The notes under the pieces were generated by a model. It searched no databases. It was not told where the DNA came from and saw nothing but the letters and a program-made list of their open reading frames with translations. Shown here one piece after another: positions 44,976 to 53,111 of a stretch of DNA of 64,000 nt; within the stretch, counting starts at the first letter, position 1; every line of letters starts with the position of its first letter. Source of the stretch: JACCXM01 sp046328335 (GTDB lineage: Bacteria > Chloroflexota > Chloroflexia > Thermomicrobiales > UBA6265); contig JAXLWU010000020.1 in the NCBI GenBank assembly GCA_046328335.1, forward strand, positions 1 through 64,000. The letters run 5' to 3'. Position numbers and translations under genes: made by a program.

Positions 44976-46073
44976 TTACCCCGACGCCGCGCTGATCTCC
45001 TCTGGGGTCACCGGTTCCGCATCGTGGGCGCAGCCTTCCCCGCCCGTCAGGTAGACGATGACATCCCCGGCGCGCAGGCGGAAGCAGGGAAGTTGATAAA
45101 ACGGGCATCGTTCCCGGCCGCGCGCGACGCCGAGCACCAGGAACCTCTCCAGATCAGGCAGGTCCGAAACGAACGTCCCGGCCTCGGCCGGCTGCACGAT
45201 CCGCTCCGCCATCGCCATCCCCTCGCCGAAAGCGAGCAGATCCTCCAGAAATTGCGGCACCGCGTGCTGGCGGACCGCCGCCCCCATCAACCGTCCGCCC
45301 GAGACCGACGGCGCCACCACCAGATCGGCTCCCGCGCCGTAGAGGAGTTTGACGTTCTCCTCCTCCCGCGCGGAAGCGACCAGATGCACGCGCGGCGCGA
45401 GGTTGCGGACGGTGAGACTGATGAGGACCGATGCGTCGTCCCGATCGGGAGCCACCAGCACCGTGCCCGCATCTTCGATGTTCGCGGCATGGAGGAGTGC
45501 CTCGCTCGAGGCATCGCCCTGAAGCGCCACCAGTCCCTGCTGAATCGCGGCCGCAACCGCGGCTTCCCGCTCGTCGATGATCACGATCTGATCGGGCATC
45601 TGCCCGTGCGCGAGCAATTCGTCGACGATGGCCCGGCCTTTCACGCCGTAGCCGCAGACGATCACGTGCTCCGACAACCGCTCGTGCAGGTCCTTCATCT
45701 GCCGCTCCTCTCGCCAGCGCAAGCGCAGGATGGTGAGTTCATACGTGGTGCCGAGAAACAGCACCCAGAGAAAGATGCGAATGGGGGTCATCACCACGGC
45801 GTTGATCAACCGGGCGGTGTCCGTCTCCGGGGTGATATCACCGTAGCCGACCGTCGTCAGCGAGACGACCGTGAAATAGAGGACATCGATGATGCCGACG
45901 GGGCGATCCGGATGAACGTTGTCGCGCAGTCCATCGCGATCCAGCCACTGCAGCGCCGTGACCGCCAGAATGATGCCGACCGCCAGCGCGACCCGGCGCA
46001 GGAGCGCCCGTTCCGGCGCTTCCTCCGGCAGGCGCAATGGTCCCAGATGGGGGAGTTCGCGCGACGATGTCAT
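44976..46073 (-). CDS. Potassium channel with RCK/TrkA-N domain
   Basis: A 365 aa two-helix potassium channel. One helix at about 27-42, the pore loop with selectivity filter TTVGYGDITP (filter 74-79) and a second helix (about 95-115) make a KirBac/MthK-like pore. The cytoplasmic RCK (TrkA-N) Rossmann domain starts HVIVCGYGVKGRAIV (137-151), with an acidic residue at the end of the second strand (VIIDERE), and is followed by a TrkA-C-like domain with DLERFLVLGVARGRERCPFY. Nucleotide or calcium binding to the RCK domain probably gates it. It appears to be a single gene. Confidence 0.93.
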   Translation of the reverse strand: MTSSRELPHLGPLRLPEEAPERALLRRVALAVGIILAVTALQWLDRDGLRDNVHPDRPVGIIDVLYFTVVSLTTVGYGDITPETDTARLINAVVMTPIRIFLWVLFLGTTYELTILRLRWREERQMKDLHERLSEHVIVCGYGVKGRAIVDELLAHGQMPDQIVIIDEREAAVAAAIQQGLVALQGDASSEALLHAANIEDAGTVLVAPDRDDASVLISLTVRNLAPRVHLVASAREEENVKLLYGAGADLVVAPSVSGGRLMGAAVRQHAVPQFLEDLLAFGEGMAMAERIVQPAEAGTFVSDLPDLERFLVLGVARGRERCPFYQLPCFRLRAGDVIVYLTGGEGCAHDAEPVTPEEISAASG

Positions 46074-46347
46074 CGTTCATGGCTCATGGCCGACAGTCCA
46101 TGACGGAAGTGTGCCAGTTTCTCCGATTTTCGGAACGAAGCGCTCGCCATGACGCACCGAGGGCGGCAATTGCCGGTGCGTCTGGGCGCGGACACGCTGA
46201 AAGGAGACGTCGCCCTCTCGCCGCCTGCGTTCCGCACATTGGCATGTGGGATGGCTATGCTGCTTGCTCCGCTGCGCGCCGCAGGGCGCGGAGCATTGTT
46301 GTCATCGTGAAATCAGTTTCGGCAATGTGCCGATAGTGGAGCCGTTG

Positions 46348-47322
46348 ATGATCACGACCCCGCTCTGCGCGTTGCTCGGTATCGAGCGCCCGATTCTCAA
46401 TGCCTCGATGGCCGGAACCGCGACCGGGGCGTTGGCCGCCGCGGTCTCCGCGGCGGGCGGCTTTGGCATGATCGGGGGTACGAACCCCGAGGGGGCATCG
46501 TGGGTGCGCGGGCAGATCAGGATCGCCCGCTCGCGCACCTCACGTCCCTTCGGGGTGGGCTTCATTTCCTCCTTCCCGGATACGGCGGAGTTGGCTCAGG
46601 TGGCGCTGGAGGAAGGCGTGGCGGCGGTCAATCACTCGTTCGCCGATCCGACGCCGTTCGTCGCGGCGACGCACGCGGCGGGCGCCAGGGTCTTCGTGCA
46701 GGTGCAGACGCTCGCCCAGGCGATCCGGGCGGCGCAGGCGGGCGCTGATGTGATCATCGCTCAGGGTGGGGAAGCGGGGGGACACGCTGGCGCCCTCGGG
46801 ACGTTCGCGTTACTGCCGGCCGTCGTCGATGCGGTGGCGCCGATCCCGGTGGTTGCCGCGGGCGGTATCGCGGATGGTCGCGGTCTGGCCGCGGCGCTGC
46901 TGCTGGGAGCCCAGGGCGCCTGGATGGGAACCCGGTTCGTGACCAGTCACGAGTGGGGCGGACCAAAATGGGAACAGGACGCGGTGCTCTCCGCCACAGC
47001 GGACGACACCGTCCAGACCCGCCTCTACGATCTCATCTCGGAGCGTCCCTTCCCCGCCGAAAACCCGGACCGGGTGTTGCGCAACGCCTTCATCACCCGC
47101 TGGACCGGCCGCGAGGCGGAGATTCCGGCCCAGCGCGAGGTGCTGCAAGCGGAAGTCGCAGCCGGCAACGAGCGCGCCGATCTGGCGGTAGCCGGGGTGA
47201 GCGCGGGCGTCTCCGCGGGGTTGATCGCCTCGGCGCGGCCGGCGGGCGAGATCGTCCGGGACATCGTGCATGAAGCGGAGGACCTGCTGCGGGAGCGGCC
47301 GCGGTCGCTCCTCGGCAGATGA
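46348..47322 (+). CDS. Nitronate monooxygenase (2-nitropropane dioxygenase family)
   Basis: A 324 aa FMN-dependent TIM-barrel enzyme that oxidises nitronates such as propionate-3-nitronate. Motifs: CALLGIERPILNASMAGTAT at the start, AVSAAGGFGMIGGTN, HAAGARVFVQVQTLAQAIRA, GADVIIAQGGEAGGHAGALG (the conserved glycine-rich loop near the active site with His) and PVVAAGGIADGRGLAAALLL, then QGAWMGTRFVTSHEW. ATG 46348 has TGGAG upstream; the longer frame from 46246 is poorly coding. No partner gene is apparent. Confidence 0.9.
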   Translation: MITTPLCALLGIERPILNASMAGTATGALAAAVSAAGGFGMIGGTNPEGASWVRGQIRIARSRTSRPFGVGFISSFPDTAELAQVALEEGVAAVNHSFADPTPFVAATHAAGARVFVQVQTLAQAIRAAQAGADVIIAQGGEAGGHAGALGTFALLPAVVDAVAPIPVVAAGGIADGRGLAAALLLGAQGAWMGTRFVTSHEWGGPKWEQDAVLSATADDTVQTRLYDLISERPFPAENPDRVLRNAFITRWTGREAEIPAQREVLQAEVAAGNERADLAVAGVSAGVSAGLIASARPAGEIVRDIVHEAEDLLRERPRSLLGR

Positions 47323-47394
47323 CCGCGCGGCATAGCGGATCACTCATAGGAAATCCGGGTGAAAACTACCGTTTCACCTCAGCCGATGAAGCCG

Positions 47395-47535
47395 AGAGCC
47401 CCTCTCCCGCGCACAGGCTAACAAGGGGAGGGATTGGCCAAGAGGAGGCGATCAGCCGTTACCGCGCCTCACACCATGAGCCCAAAAGCCCCTCTCCCGG
47501 CTCGACGGGAGAGGGGTTGGGGTGAGGGCTGGCGC
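47395..47535. repeat. CCCTCTCCC-type dispersed repeat, two units (copy 3)
   Basis: Unit 1 (47395-47432) reads AGCCCCTCTCCCGCGCACAG then AAGGGGAGGGATTGG; unit 2 (47482-47535) reads AGCCCCTCTCCCGGCTCGAC then GGGAGAGGGGTTGGGGTGAG. Both are partial hairpins. They fill most of the spacer between two convergent genes (47323-47597). Confidence 0.8.
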
Positions 47536-47597
47536 CGCGATAATGCGACAGTCATCATCCGGTCTCCGAATCAGGGCCAGGCGCCGCCGATGCCGCG

Positions 47598-48479
47598 TTA
47601 CACCTTCATCCGCGGGTCAAGGACATCGCGCAGACCATCGCCGAGGATGTTGAAGCCGAGCACGGCGACGAAGATCGCCATGCCGGGGGCGAAGGCGGTC
47701 CACGGCGCGAAGGTCATGAACCCGCGCCCGGTGCTGAGCATCGAGCCCCAACTCGGTTCCGGCGGCTGCGCCCCCAGTCCCAGGAAGGAGAGACCGGCTT
47801 CGGAGAGGATCGCGTAGGAGATCGCCAGCGTGATCTGAACCAATAGCGGCGCCATCGCGTTTGGCAACACGTGGCGCAGCATGATCCGGGCTGGTCCGGC
47901 GCCGCTGGCCCGGCTCGCCTCCACGAACTGCTCGCGCATGATCACCAGTCCGGAGGCGCGGGTGACGCGGATGAAGATCGGGATGAAGATGATCCCGATC
48001 GCCACCATCACGTTGGCCAGCGACGGCCCGAGCAGCGCCAGCACCGCGATCGCCAGCAAGAGCGAGGGGAAAGCGAAGAGAATATCGGCGAAGCGGAGGA
48101 TGATCATGTCCCAGGCGCCGCCGTGATAGGCAGCGAGAAGACCGAGCACGCCCCCGACGATCACCCCGATGGCGACCGAGATCGCGGCGACCTGGATCGA
48201 AATCCGGGCGCCGAAGAGGAGCCGGCTGAAGACATCGCGCCCCAGTTCGTCCGTGCCGAGCGGATACGTCCGGCTGGGACCGACGAGTTGATCGGTGGTG
48301 AACTGCTCGTAGGGAGAGTGTGGGGCCAGCAGCGGGGCGAAGATCGCGGCGATCACGATCACCAGCACGATCGCCCCGCCGAAGACGATCAGTTTGTTCC
48401 GGGTGAAGCGGCGTGCCCACGGATTGCCGCGGGTGCGGGTCGCCCCCGTCATATCGAGCGTCGCGGTTGCTGTCGCCAT
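47598..48479 (-). CDS. ABC transporter permease, DppC/OppC type, operon 2
   Basis: A 293 aa permease. It has the N-terminal helix LIVFGGAIVLVIVIAAIFAP followed by TYPLGTDELGRDVFSRLLFG, the DppC hallmark. The EAA loop is QFVEASRASGAGPARIMLRH with HVLPNAMAPLLVQITLAISY, and the end is VLGFNILGDGLRDVLDPRMK. ATG 48479 is preceded by AGGAAACGAGGC; an ATG at 48494 is an alternative. It is the last gene of operon 2 and closely follows the DppB-like gene. The protein is similar in plan to the DppC gene of operon 1 but clearly divergent. Confidence 0.93.
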   Translation of the reverse strand: MATATATLDMTGATRTRGNPWARRFTRNKLIVFGGAIVLVIVIAAIFAPLLAPHSPYEQFTTDQLVGPSRTYPLGTDELGRDVFSRLLFGARISIQVAAISVAIGVIVGGVLGLLAAYHGGAWDMIILRFADILFAFPSLLLAIAVLALLGPSLANVMVAIGIIFIPIFIRVTRASGLVIMREQFVEASRASGAGPARIMLRHVLPNAMAPLLVQITLAISYAILSEAGLSFLGLGAQPPEPSWGSMLSTGRGFMTFAPWTAFAPGMAIFVAVLGFNILGDGLRDVLDPRMKV

Positions 48480-48490
48480 GCCTCGTTTCC

Positions 48491-49435
48491 TCAACTCATC
48501 CGCAATCGCGGATCGAGATAGGTGTAGAGCACGTCGACCACCAGGTTGATAAGCATGAAGACGAGGGTGACCAGCAGGACCACCGTTTGCAGCACGGGGT
48601 AGTCACGCTGGTTGACCGCGAGCAGGGCATAGGTGGCCACCCCGGGGAGATAGAAGACCGCCTCCACCAGAAACGCCCCGCCAAAGATGTAGCCGAACTC
48701 CATGCCGATGACGGTCACCACCGGGATCAACGCGTTCTTGAGCATGTGTCCGCGCACGACCGCGCCCTGGCGCAAACCCTTGGCGCGCGCCGTGCGCACA
48801 AAATCCTGGCGCACCACCTCCAGCATCGACGAGCGCGTCATGCGCATGATCACCGAGGCTGAGACCAGACCCAGCGAGAAGGCCGGCAGCGCCATCGACT
48901 TCAGGTTGCCAATCGGATCGTCGCTGAATGGGATGAACCCGCCGGGCGGGAACCACTGCACCCGGATCGCGAAGAAGAAGGCGAGCAGCGTGCCCAACCA
49001 GAAGTTGGGCAGCGAGAGACCGACCATGCCGAGACTGGTCAACCCGAGATCGAGCGCGCGGTTGTGGTTGAGCGCGGCGATGATGCCAAGCGGTATGGCG
49101 ATGACCACGGCGATCAGCATCGCCAGCATCGTCAGTTCCGCGGTGATCGGCAGCCGATTCAGCAACTCGGCGCGAATCTCGGTGCCGGTCGTCAGCGAGA
49201 TGCCGAGATCGCCGCGGGCGACGCGGCTGACCCAGTCGAAATACTGGACGTACATCGGCTTGTCGAGTCCGACCTTCTCCCGAAACGCGGCGACCGCCTC
49301 CGGCGTCGGTTTGGTGCCGAGGAAGACGACCGCGACATCGCCGGGAATCAGCCGCATCGTCACGAAGACGAGGATCGACATCCCGATCAGCACCGGAATC
49401 ATCGCCAGCAGGCGGTTGCGGATGTAGCGCCACAT
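48491..49435 (-). CDS. ABC transporter permease, DppB/OppB type, operon 2
   Basis: A 314 aa permease with six helices: it opens MWRYIRNRLLAMIPVLIGMS, shows RLIPGDVAVVFLG (the region before the first large loop), and has the EAA loop DFVRTARAKGLRQGAVVRGH with MLKNALIPVVTVIGMEFGYI. Its end reaches DVLYTYLDPRLRMS. ATG 49435 fits the family; TTG 49441 is in-frame just before it. It is 11 bases from the next gene, so translation is likely coupled. Copy F of the dispersed palindrome lies upstream, before the binding-protein gene. Confidence 0.93.
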   Translation of the reverse strand: MWRYIRNRLLAMIPVLIGMSILVFVTMRLIPGDVAVVFLGTKPTPEAVAAFREKVGLDKPMYVQYFDWVSRVARGDLGISLTTGTEIRAELLNRLPITAELTMLAMLIAVVIAIPLGIIAALNHNRALDLGLTSLGMVGLSLPNFWLGTLLAFFFAIRVQWFPPGGFIPFSDDPIGNLKSMALPAFSLGLVSASVIMRMTRSSMLEVVRQDFVRTARAKGLRQGAVVRGHMLKNALIPVVTVIGMEFGYIFGGAFLVEAVFYLPGVATYALLAVNQRDYPVLQTVVLLVTLVFMLINLVVDVLYTYLDPRLRMS

Positions 49436-49510
49436 GAGCAAGCCCCAAACGGCTGACCGGGTGATTTCCCCCGGTCAGCCGCTGACAACGAGAGCATCGT
49501 GCCGAAGTCG

Positions 49511-49595
49511 TGTCGTCCCGACCGCAGGAGGGGCCTCGGCGCGGGCCGTGATGCTGACGGACGCCGAGGTTGCTCGCTGCGGCTCGGAATGACAC
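49511..49595. repeat. Dispersed palindrome, copy F, between binding protein and permease genes
   Basis: The left arm reads TGTCGTCCCGACCGCAGGAG then GGGCCTCGGC; the right arm reads CGCCGAGGTTGCTCGCTGCG then GCTCGGAATGACAC. It sits 22 bp after the end of the binding-protein gene (minus strand) and 75 bp before the first permease start, the same operon position as copy D. Confidence 0.88.
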
Positions 49596-49617
49596 GATTT
49601 CTGCACGCCGCTGGAGG

Positions 49618-51255
49618 CTACTTGTTCAGCCAGACCTCGCGGGCCCAGCGCATCATCCCGGTCGGCAGCGGCGTGAAGTCCATCACGTAGTCCTGCTGCG
49701 CCTGCACCAGCCGGTTGTTGGTGCCGGCGGCGACGGGCGACAGGGTGAAGATCTTTTCCTGAACCTTGTCGTAGACCGCCTTGCGCCCCTCCCGCTCGAA
49801 GGTGGTGCGGCCTTCTTCCAGCAGTTTGTCGACTTCCGGATCGGCAAAGAGATGGGGGTTGAACCCCTGATCGCTGTGGAACTCCGGATAGAGGAACTCG
49901 TCGGGGTCGATGAAGGGACCGCCCCAGCCACAGACCTGCATGTCGAAGTCGTTGTTGCCGAAGACGTCGTTGATGAAGGTGCCCCACTCCAGGTTGACGA
50001 TCTGGGCGTTGATGCCGATCGCCTTCAGCGCTTCCTGGTCGATGGCCGCTTCACCCGCGAGATCGCTGTAAGCGGGCGAGACTTTAATCGTGGTGTCGAA
50101 CCCGTCCGCGAAGCCAGCCTCGGCGAGGAGCGCCTTGGCCTTGTCGACTTCCGGCGTCGGCGAGTAGAGCTGCAGATCTTGCGCGTACGCCCAGCTCCAC
50201 TGCGGGACGATGCCGCCGGTGAGCGGAATGGCGAGACCGAACATCACGTTATCGGCGATCGCCTGCCGGTTCTTGGCATAGGCCACCGCCTGCCGCACTT
50301 TCGGGTTGTCGAATGGCGGCCGGGTGCAGTTCATGCCGATGTAGGCCCAGTTGCAACTCCCGGTCTCCAGCGCGATCGCCTTCACCCCCGGCATGCCGCT
50401 CAACTGGCGGTAGTCCTTCTTGGCCAGTTCCTGCGCCAGATCGACCTGCTTGGTCAGCACCGCGTTGAGGCGGGAGGTGTTGTCGGAGATGAAGACGATC
50501 TCCAGTTCGTCGACCAGCGGCTGACCGGGCACGTAGTAGTCCGGGTTCTTCGCCAGTTTGACTGACTTGGCCGGTTCGTAGGAGACGAACTTGAACGGTC
50601 CGGTGCCGACCATGACCGTCTGCAGGTCGCCCTTCTCTTCGACAACGTGCTTCGGCACCATGCTGGCCCAGGGGGAAGCCATGAAGGCGAGGAACGGTCC
50701 CTGCACCTTGTTGAAGCGAACCTCGACCGTGGCTGGATCGACCGCCGTGACCTCGGCCACCTCGGAGTACATGTAGGCGTTGGGCGAACCGGTGGCGGGG
50801 TCCTTCTGCCGCTCCATCGAGAACTTGACGTCATCCGCGGTAAACGGCTGGCCGTCGTGCCACTTCACGCCCTGGCGCAGGTGGAAGGTGTAGAGGAGTT
50901 TGTCCTCGGAGATGTCGACCGACTCGGCGAGATCGGGGGTGACCTCGTTCAGTTCCTTGTCGTACTGCATCAGCGAACCATAGACATGCTCCGTGATCAG
51001 CGCGGTGGAGTAGGCGGAGGAGATCATCGGATCGAGTCCAACCGGATCGGTCGAGGTGGCGATCTTCAGCGTGCCACCTGGTTTTGGGGCGTCCTGACGG
51101 GCCGGCCGGCGCAGGGTCGCCGCGCTGGCGTTGCGGCCGCCGATGACGATGGCGCCGGTGGCCGCGGCGCCCTGCACGAAGCGGCGCCGGTTGATCATCA
51201 CGGTTCGCGCGCGGGCGATCAGATCGCGTTCACTCGGTGTCTGGGACCGGGACAT
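49618..51255 (-). CDS. ABC transporter substrate-binding protein, family 5, operon 2
   Basis: A 545 aa extracytoplasmic binding protein. The leader MINRRRFVQGAAATGAIVIG is a good Tat-type signal, with the mature part starting near ARQDAPKPGGTLKIATSTDP. Family-5 motifs are VYGSLMQYDKELNEVTPDLA, LLYTFHLRQGVKWHDGQPFT, MVGTGPFKFVSYEPAKSVKL and PPFDNPKVRQAVAYAKNRQA. GGGAGG lies before ATG 51255; the frame continues to 51351 without a better site. It is first in operon 2; both permeases follow after the palindrome, while the ATPases lie elsewhere. Confidence 0.92.
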   Translation of the reverse strand: MSRSQTPSERDLIARARTVMINRRRFVQGAAATGAIVIGGRNASAATLRRPARQDAPKPGGTLKIATSTDPVGLDPMISSAYSTALITEHVYGSLMQYDKELNEVTPDLAESVDISEDKLLYTFHLRQGVKWHDGQPFTADDVKFSMERQKDPATGSPNAYMYSEVAEVTAVDPATVEVRFNKVQGPFLAFMASPWASMVPKHVVEEKGDLQTVMVGTGPFKFVSYEPAKSVKLAKNPDYYVPGQPLVDELEIVFISDNTSRLNAVLTKQVDLAQELAKKDYRQLSGMPGVKAIALETGSCNWAYIGMNCTRPPFDNPKVRQAVAYAKNRQAIADNVMFGLAIPLTGGIVPQWSWAYAQDLQLYSPTPEVDKAKALLAEAGFADGFDTTIKVSPAYSDLAGEAAIDQEALKAIGINAQIVNLEWGTFINDVFGNNDFDMQVCGWGGPFIDPDEFLYPEFHSDQGFNPHLFADPEVDKLLEEGRTTFEREGRKAVYDKVQEKIFTLSPVAAGTNNRLVQAQQDYVMDFTPLPTGMMRWAREVWLNK

Positions 51256-51357
51256 GGTGACCTCCCTCGTACTGACGGACATGGCTTCACGATTCACGTC
51301 ACGGATCGGCGCTGATCGGACCGATTGTCCCCCTTTCCGGCATCGAGTCAACGGCGT

Positions 51358-52218
51358 CTAGGCTGCGGTGAAGCCCATGAAGCGGCGGACCACCTCCGTG
51401 AAGCGCTCCTGCTCCTCCACAAAGGGGAGGTGACCGCTCTCCTCGAAGATCACCAGTTCACTGCCGGGAATGCCGGCGGCGATGATCTCCGATTCCTTGT
51501 AGGGCGTGACCCAGTCGTGGCGGGCGCCGAGCACGAGCGTGGGCGCCGCAATCTCGCCAAGGCGCGGGCGCACGTCATAGTTGGGAATGACCTCGCGGAA
51601 CATGTAGGAGGCGCACTCCCCGTTCGACCTCCCGCGCGCGGACCCTTCTTTGTACGTGTCGTCCCAGCGGTAGTAATAGAGCGGCGCCATCGTTTCCCAC
51701 CAGCGGGAGAGTTCCTCCGTGCTGTTGATCTTGCCCTCGAACAGTTCCGGCACGGCGGCGATCTGCTCCGGTGTGCCCTTGCGGGACGCTTCAACCTGCG
51801 CCGCGGGATAGAAATCGCGACTCGGGGACGTGGTAATCAGCACCAGTTTGTCGAGCGATTCCGGATAGCGCAGGGCGTAGGTCAGCGCCCAGAAGCCGCC
51901 GAACGAGTTGCCCATGACGTGGACCTTGCCGAGGCCGAGATACGCGCGGAGCGCCTCGACATCGTCCGCCATCTGCTCGATCGTGCATGTTTCCAGCGGC
52001 ACGCGCTGGGAGCGGCCGGTATTGCGGTGATCGACGTAGATCAACTGCATGTCATCGGCGAGCGGGGAGAGATAGGGCTTGAAGTAGGAGTGATCCATGC
52101 CCGGGCCGCCGTGGAGGACGAAGCAGACCGGCTTCTCCTTCATGCGGGGACCGTCGGGCACCAGTCCGGCGCCCTCGACGTCGAAATAGATCTCGGTTCC
52201 ATTGACTCTGGCGCGCAC
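51358..52218 (-). CDS. Alpha/beta hydrolase, proline iminopeptidase-like
   Basis: A 286 aa cytoplasmic hydrolase of the S33 group. It contains CFVLHGGPGMDHSYF (the HGGPG oxyanion motif), LIYVDHRNTGRSQRVPLETC (the DxRxxGRS motif of proline iminopeptidases), VHVMGNSFGGFWALTYAL with the nucleophile Ser in GNSFGG, and the final EESGHLPFVEEQERF with the catalytic His. It should remove an N-terminal proline or act on a similar amide or ester. GTG 52218 has AGGAGAGG upstream; the frame is open to 52623. It lies directly upstream of the operon-2 binding protein on the same strand, hinting at a peptide-use pathway. Confidence 0.88.
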   Translation of the reverse strand: MRARVNGTEIYFDVEGAGLVPDGPRMKEKPVCFVLHGGPGMDHSYFKPYLSPLADDMQLIYVDHRNTGRSQRVPLETCTIEQMADDVEALRAYLGLGKVHVMGNSFGGFWALTYALRYPESLDKLVLITTSPSRDFYPAAQVEASRKGTPEQIAAVPELFEGKINSTEELSRWWETMAPLYYYRWDDTYKEGSARGRSNGECASYMFREVIPNYDVRPRLGEIAAPTLVLGARHDWVTPYKESEIIAAGIPGSELVIFEESGHLPFVEEQERFTEVVRRFMGFTAA

Positions 52219-52471
52219 GATCCTCTCCTGCTCTTGCTTCCCCCGCGAGCGGAGCCCGACGGCAGACCAGGGGCAGATCGCCCCGATCTGTCGGCATCGA
52301 CAGCGCTCGCCTGTTTTCTCCCTGGTTAACGTGATCGTATCACCAGCGCCAGCGCATGGGAATAGCGCGGGTCGACCGGGGGCGATTTGGGAAGTGACGT
52401 AGGTGTTAGACTCCACCGATCGTCGCGGGCGCGACGATTTGCCGCGGGGGTGCAGTGCAAGGAGATCTGCC

Positions 52472-52855
52472 GTGGCGCAACAACCATTCGCTCGTCTGAC
52501 AACCGCTATCAACGTGGTCACCGGACGTCGCCGGGCGGTTGCCGGGATGGTGGCCGGCGCGTTCGCTGCCGGCAATCTACCGCCAGGCACCACCGCCAAA
52601 CGGCGCCGCAGGAAGACATGCACCGGTTGTCCTCAGCGGACCTGCTGTTCCTGCCGAAGTGTGAAGAATGGCCCAGTCACGTCTTGCTTCCTGATCGAAG
52701 GCTTAGGTCTGGCTGAGGCGCAAAGCCGCTGCATCGCAGCCTGTGGCACCGACCTCCTGGGTGTTGTCAATACACCAGTTCCGGGCGTCACCAACGTCTG
52801 CGCCGCAGACTTCACCTGCGGAGTGAAAACGTGTCCAGTGCCGCTCAAGGTCTGA
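52472..52855 (+). CDS. Small Cys-rich protein with RR-type leader
   Basis: A 127 aa protein of unknown family. The leader FARLTTAINVVTGRRRAVAG then MVAGAFAAGNLPPG looks like a Tat-type signal and resembles the leaders at 34993, 36611 and 44336. The mature part is basic at first (TTAKRRRRKTC) and then has eleven cysteines (CTGCPQRTCCSC, TSCFLIEG, SRCIAAC and NVCAADFTCGVKTC). GTG 52472 has an AAGGAG at ideal spacing; TTG 52403 is an unlikely alternative. Confidence 0.75.
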   Translation: MAQQPFARLTTAINVVTGRRRAVAGMVAGAFAAGNLPPGTTAKRRRRKTCTGCPQRTCCSCRSVKNGPVTSCFLIEGLGLAEAQSRCIAACGTDLLGVVNTPVPGVTNVCAADFTCGVKTCPVPLKV

Positions 52856-52990
52856 CGTGACGATTGCGCCCTTGAGAGGGCGCCATAGCCGCGTGACCGT
52901 GCGCGATCCCGAAACCATGGCGTGAGGGACTCGGACGGACGCCTGTCGGGCCGAGTGTGGATGAAGATCGCCACTTCCTCGCCGCGCCGG

Positions 52991-53070
52991 CCCTCACCCC
53001 AACCCTGGCTCCCTCCCGAGCCTCCCTCCCCCGGAGGGAGGAGTTCCCCGCCGAGCGGGAGAGGGGCTCG
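52991..53070. repeat. CCCTCTCCC-type dispersed repeat, copy 4
   Basis: The left arm reads CCCTCACCCCAACCCTGGCT and the right arm GCGGGAGAGGGGCTCGCG, with an inner CCTCCCTCCCCCGGAGGGAG G-C dyad. It lies between two convergent genes and may be a terminator for both. Confidence 0.78.
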
Positions 53071-53111
53071 CGACATGAAACCAAGGTACGAGAGCTTCCA
53101 GGCACCCCGCC

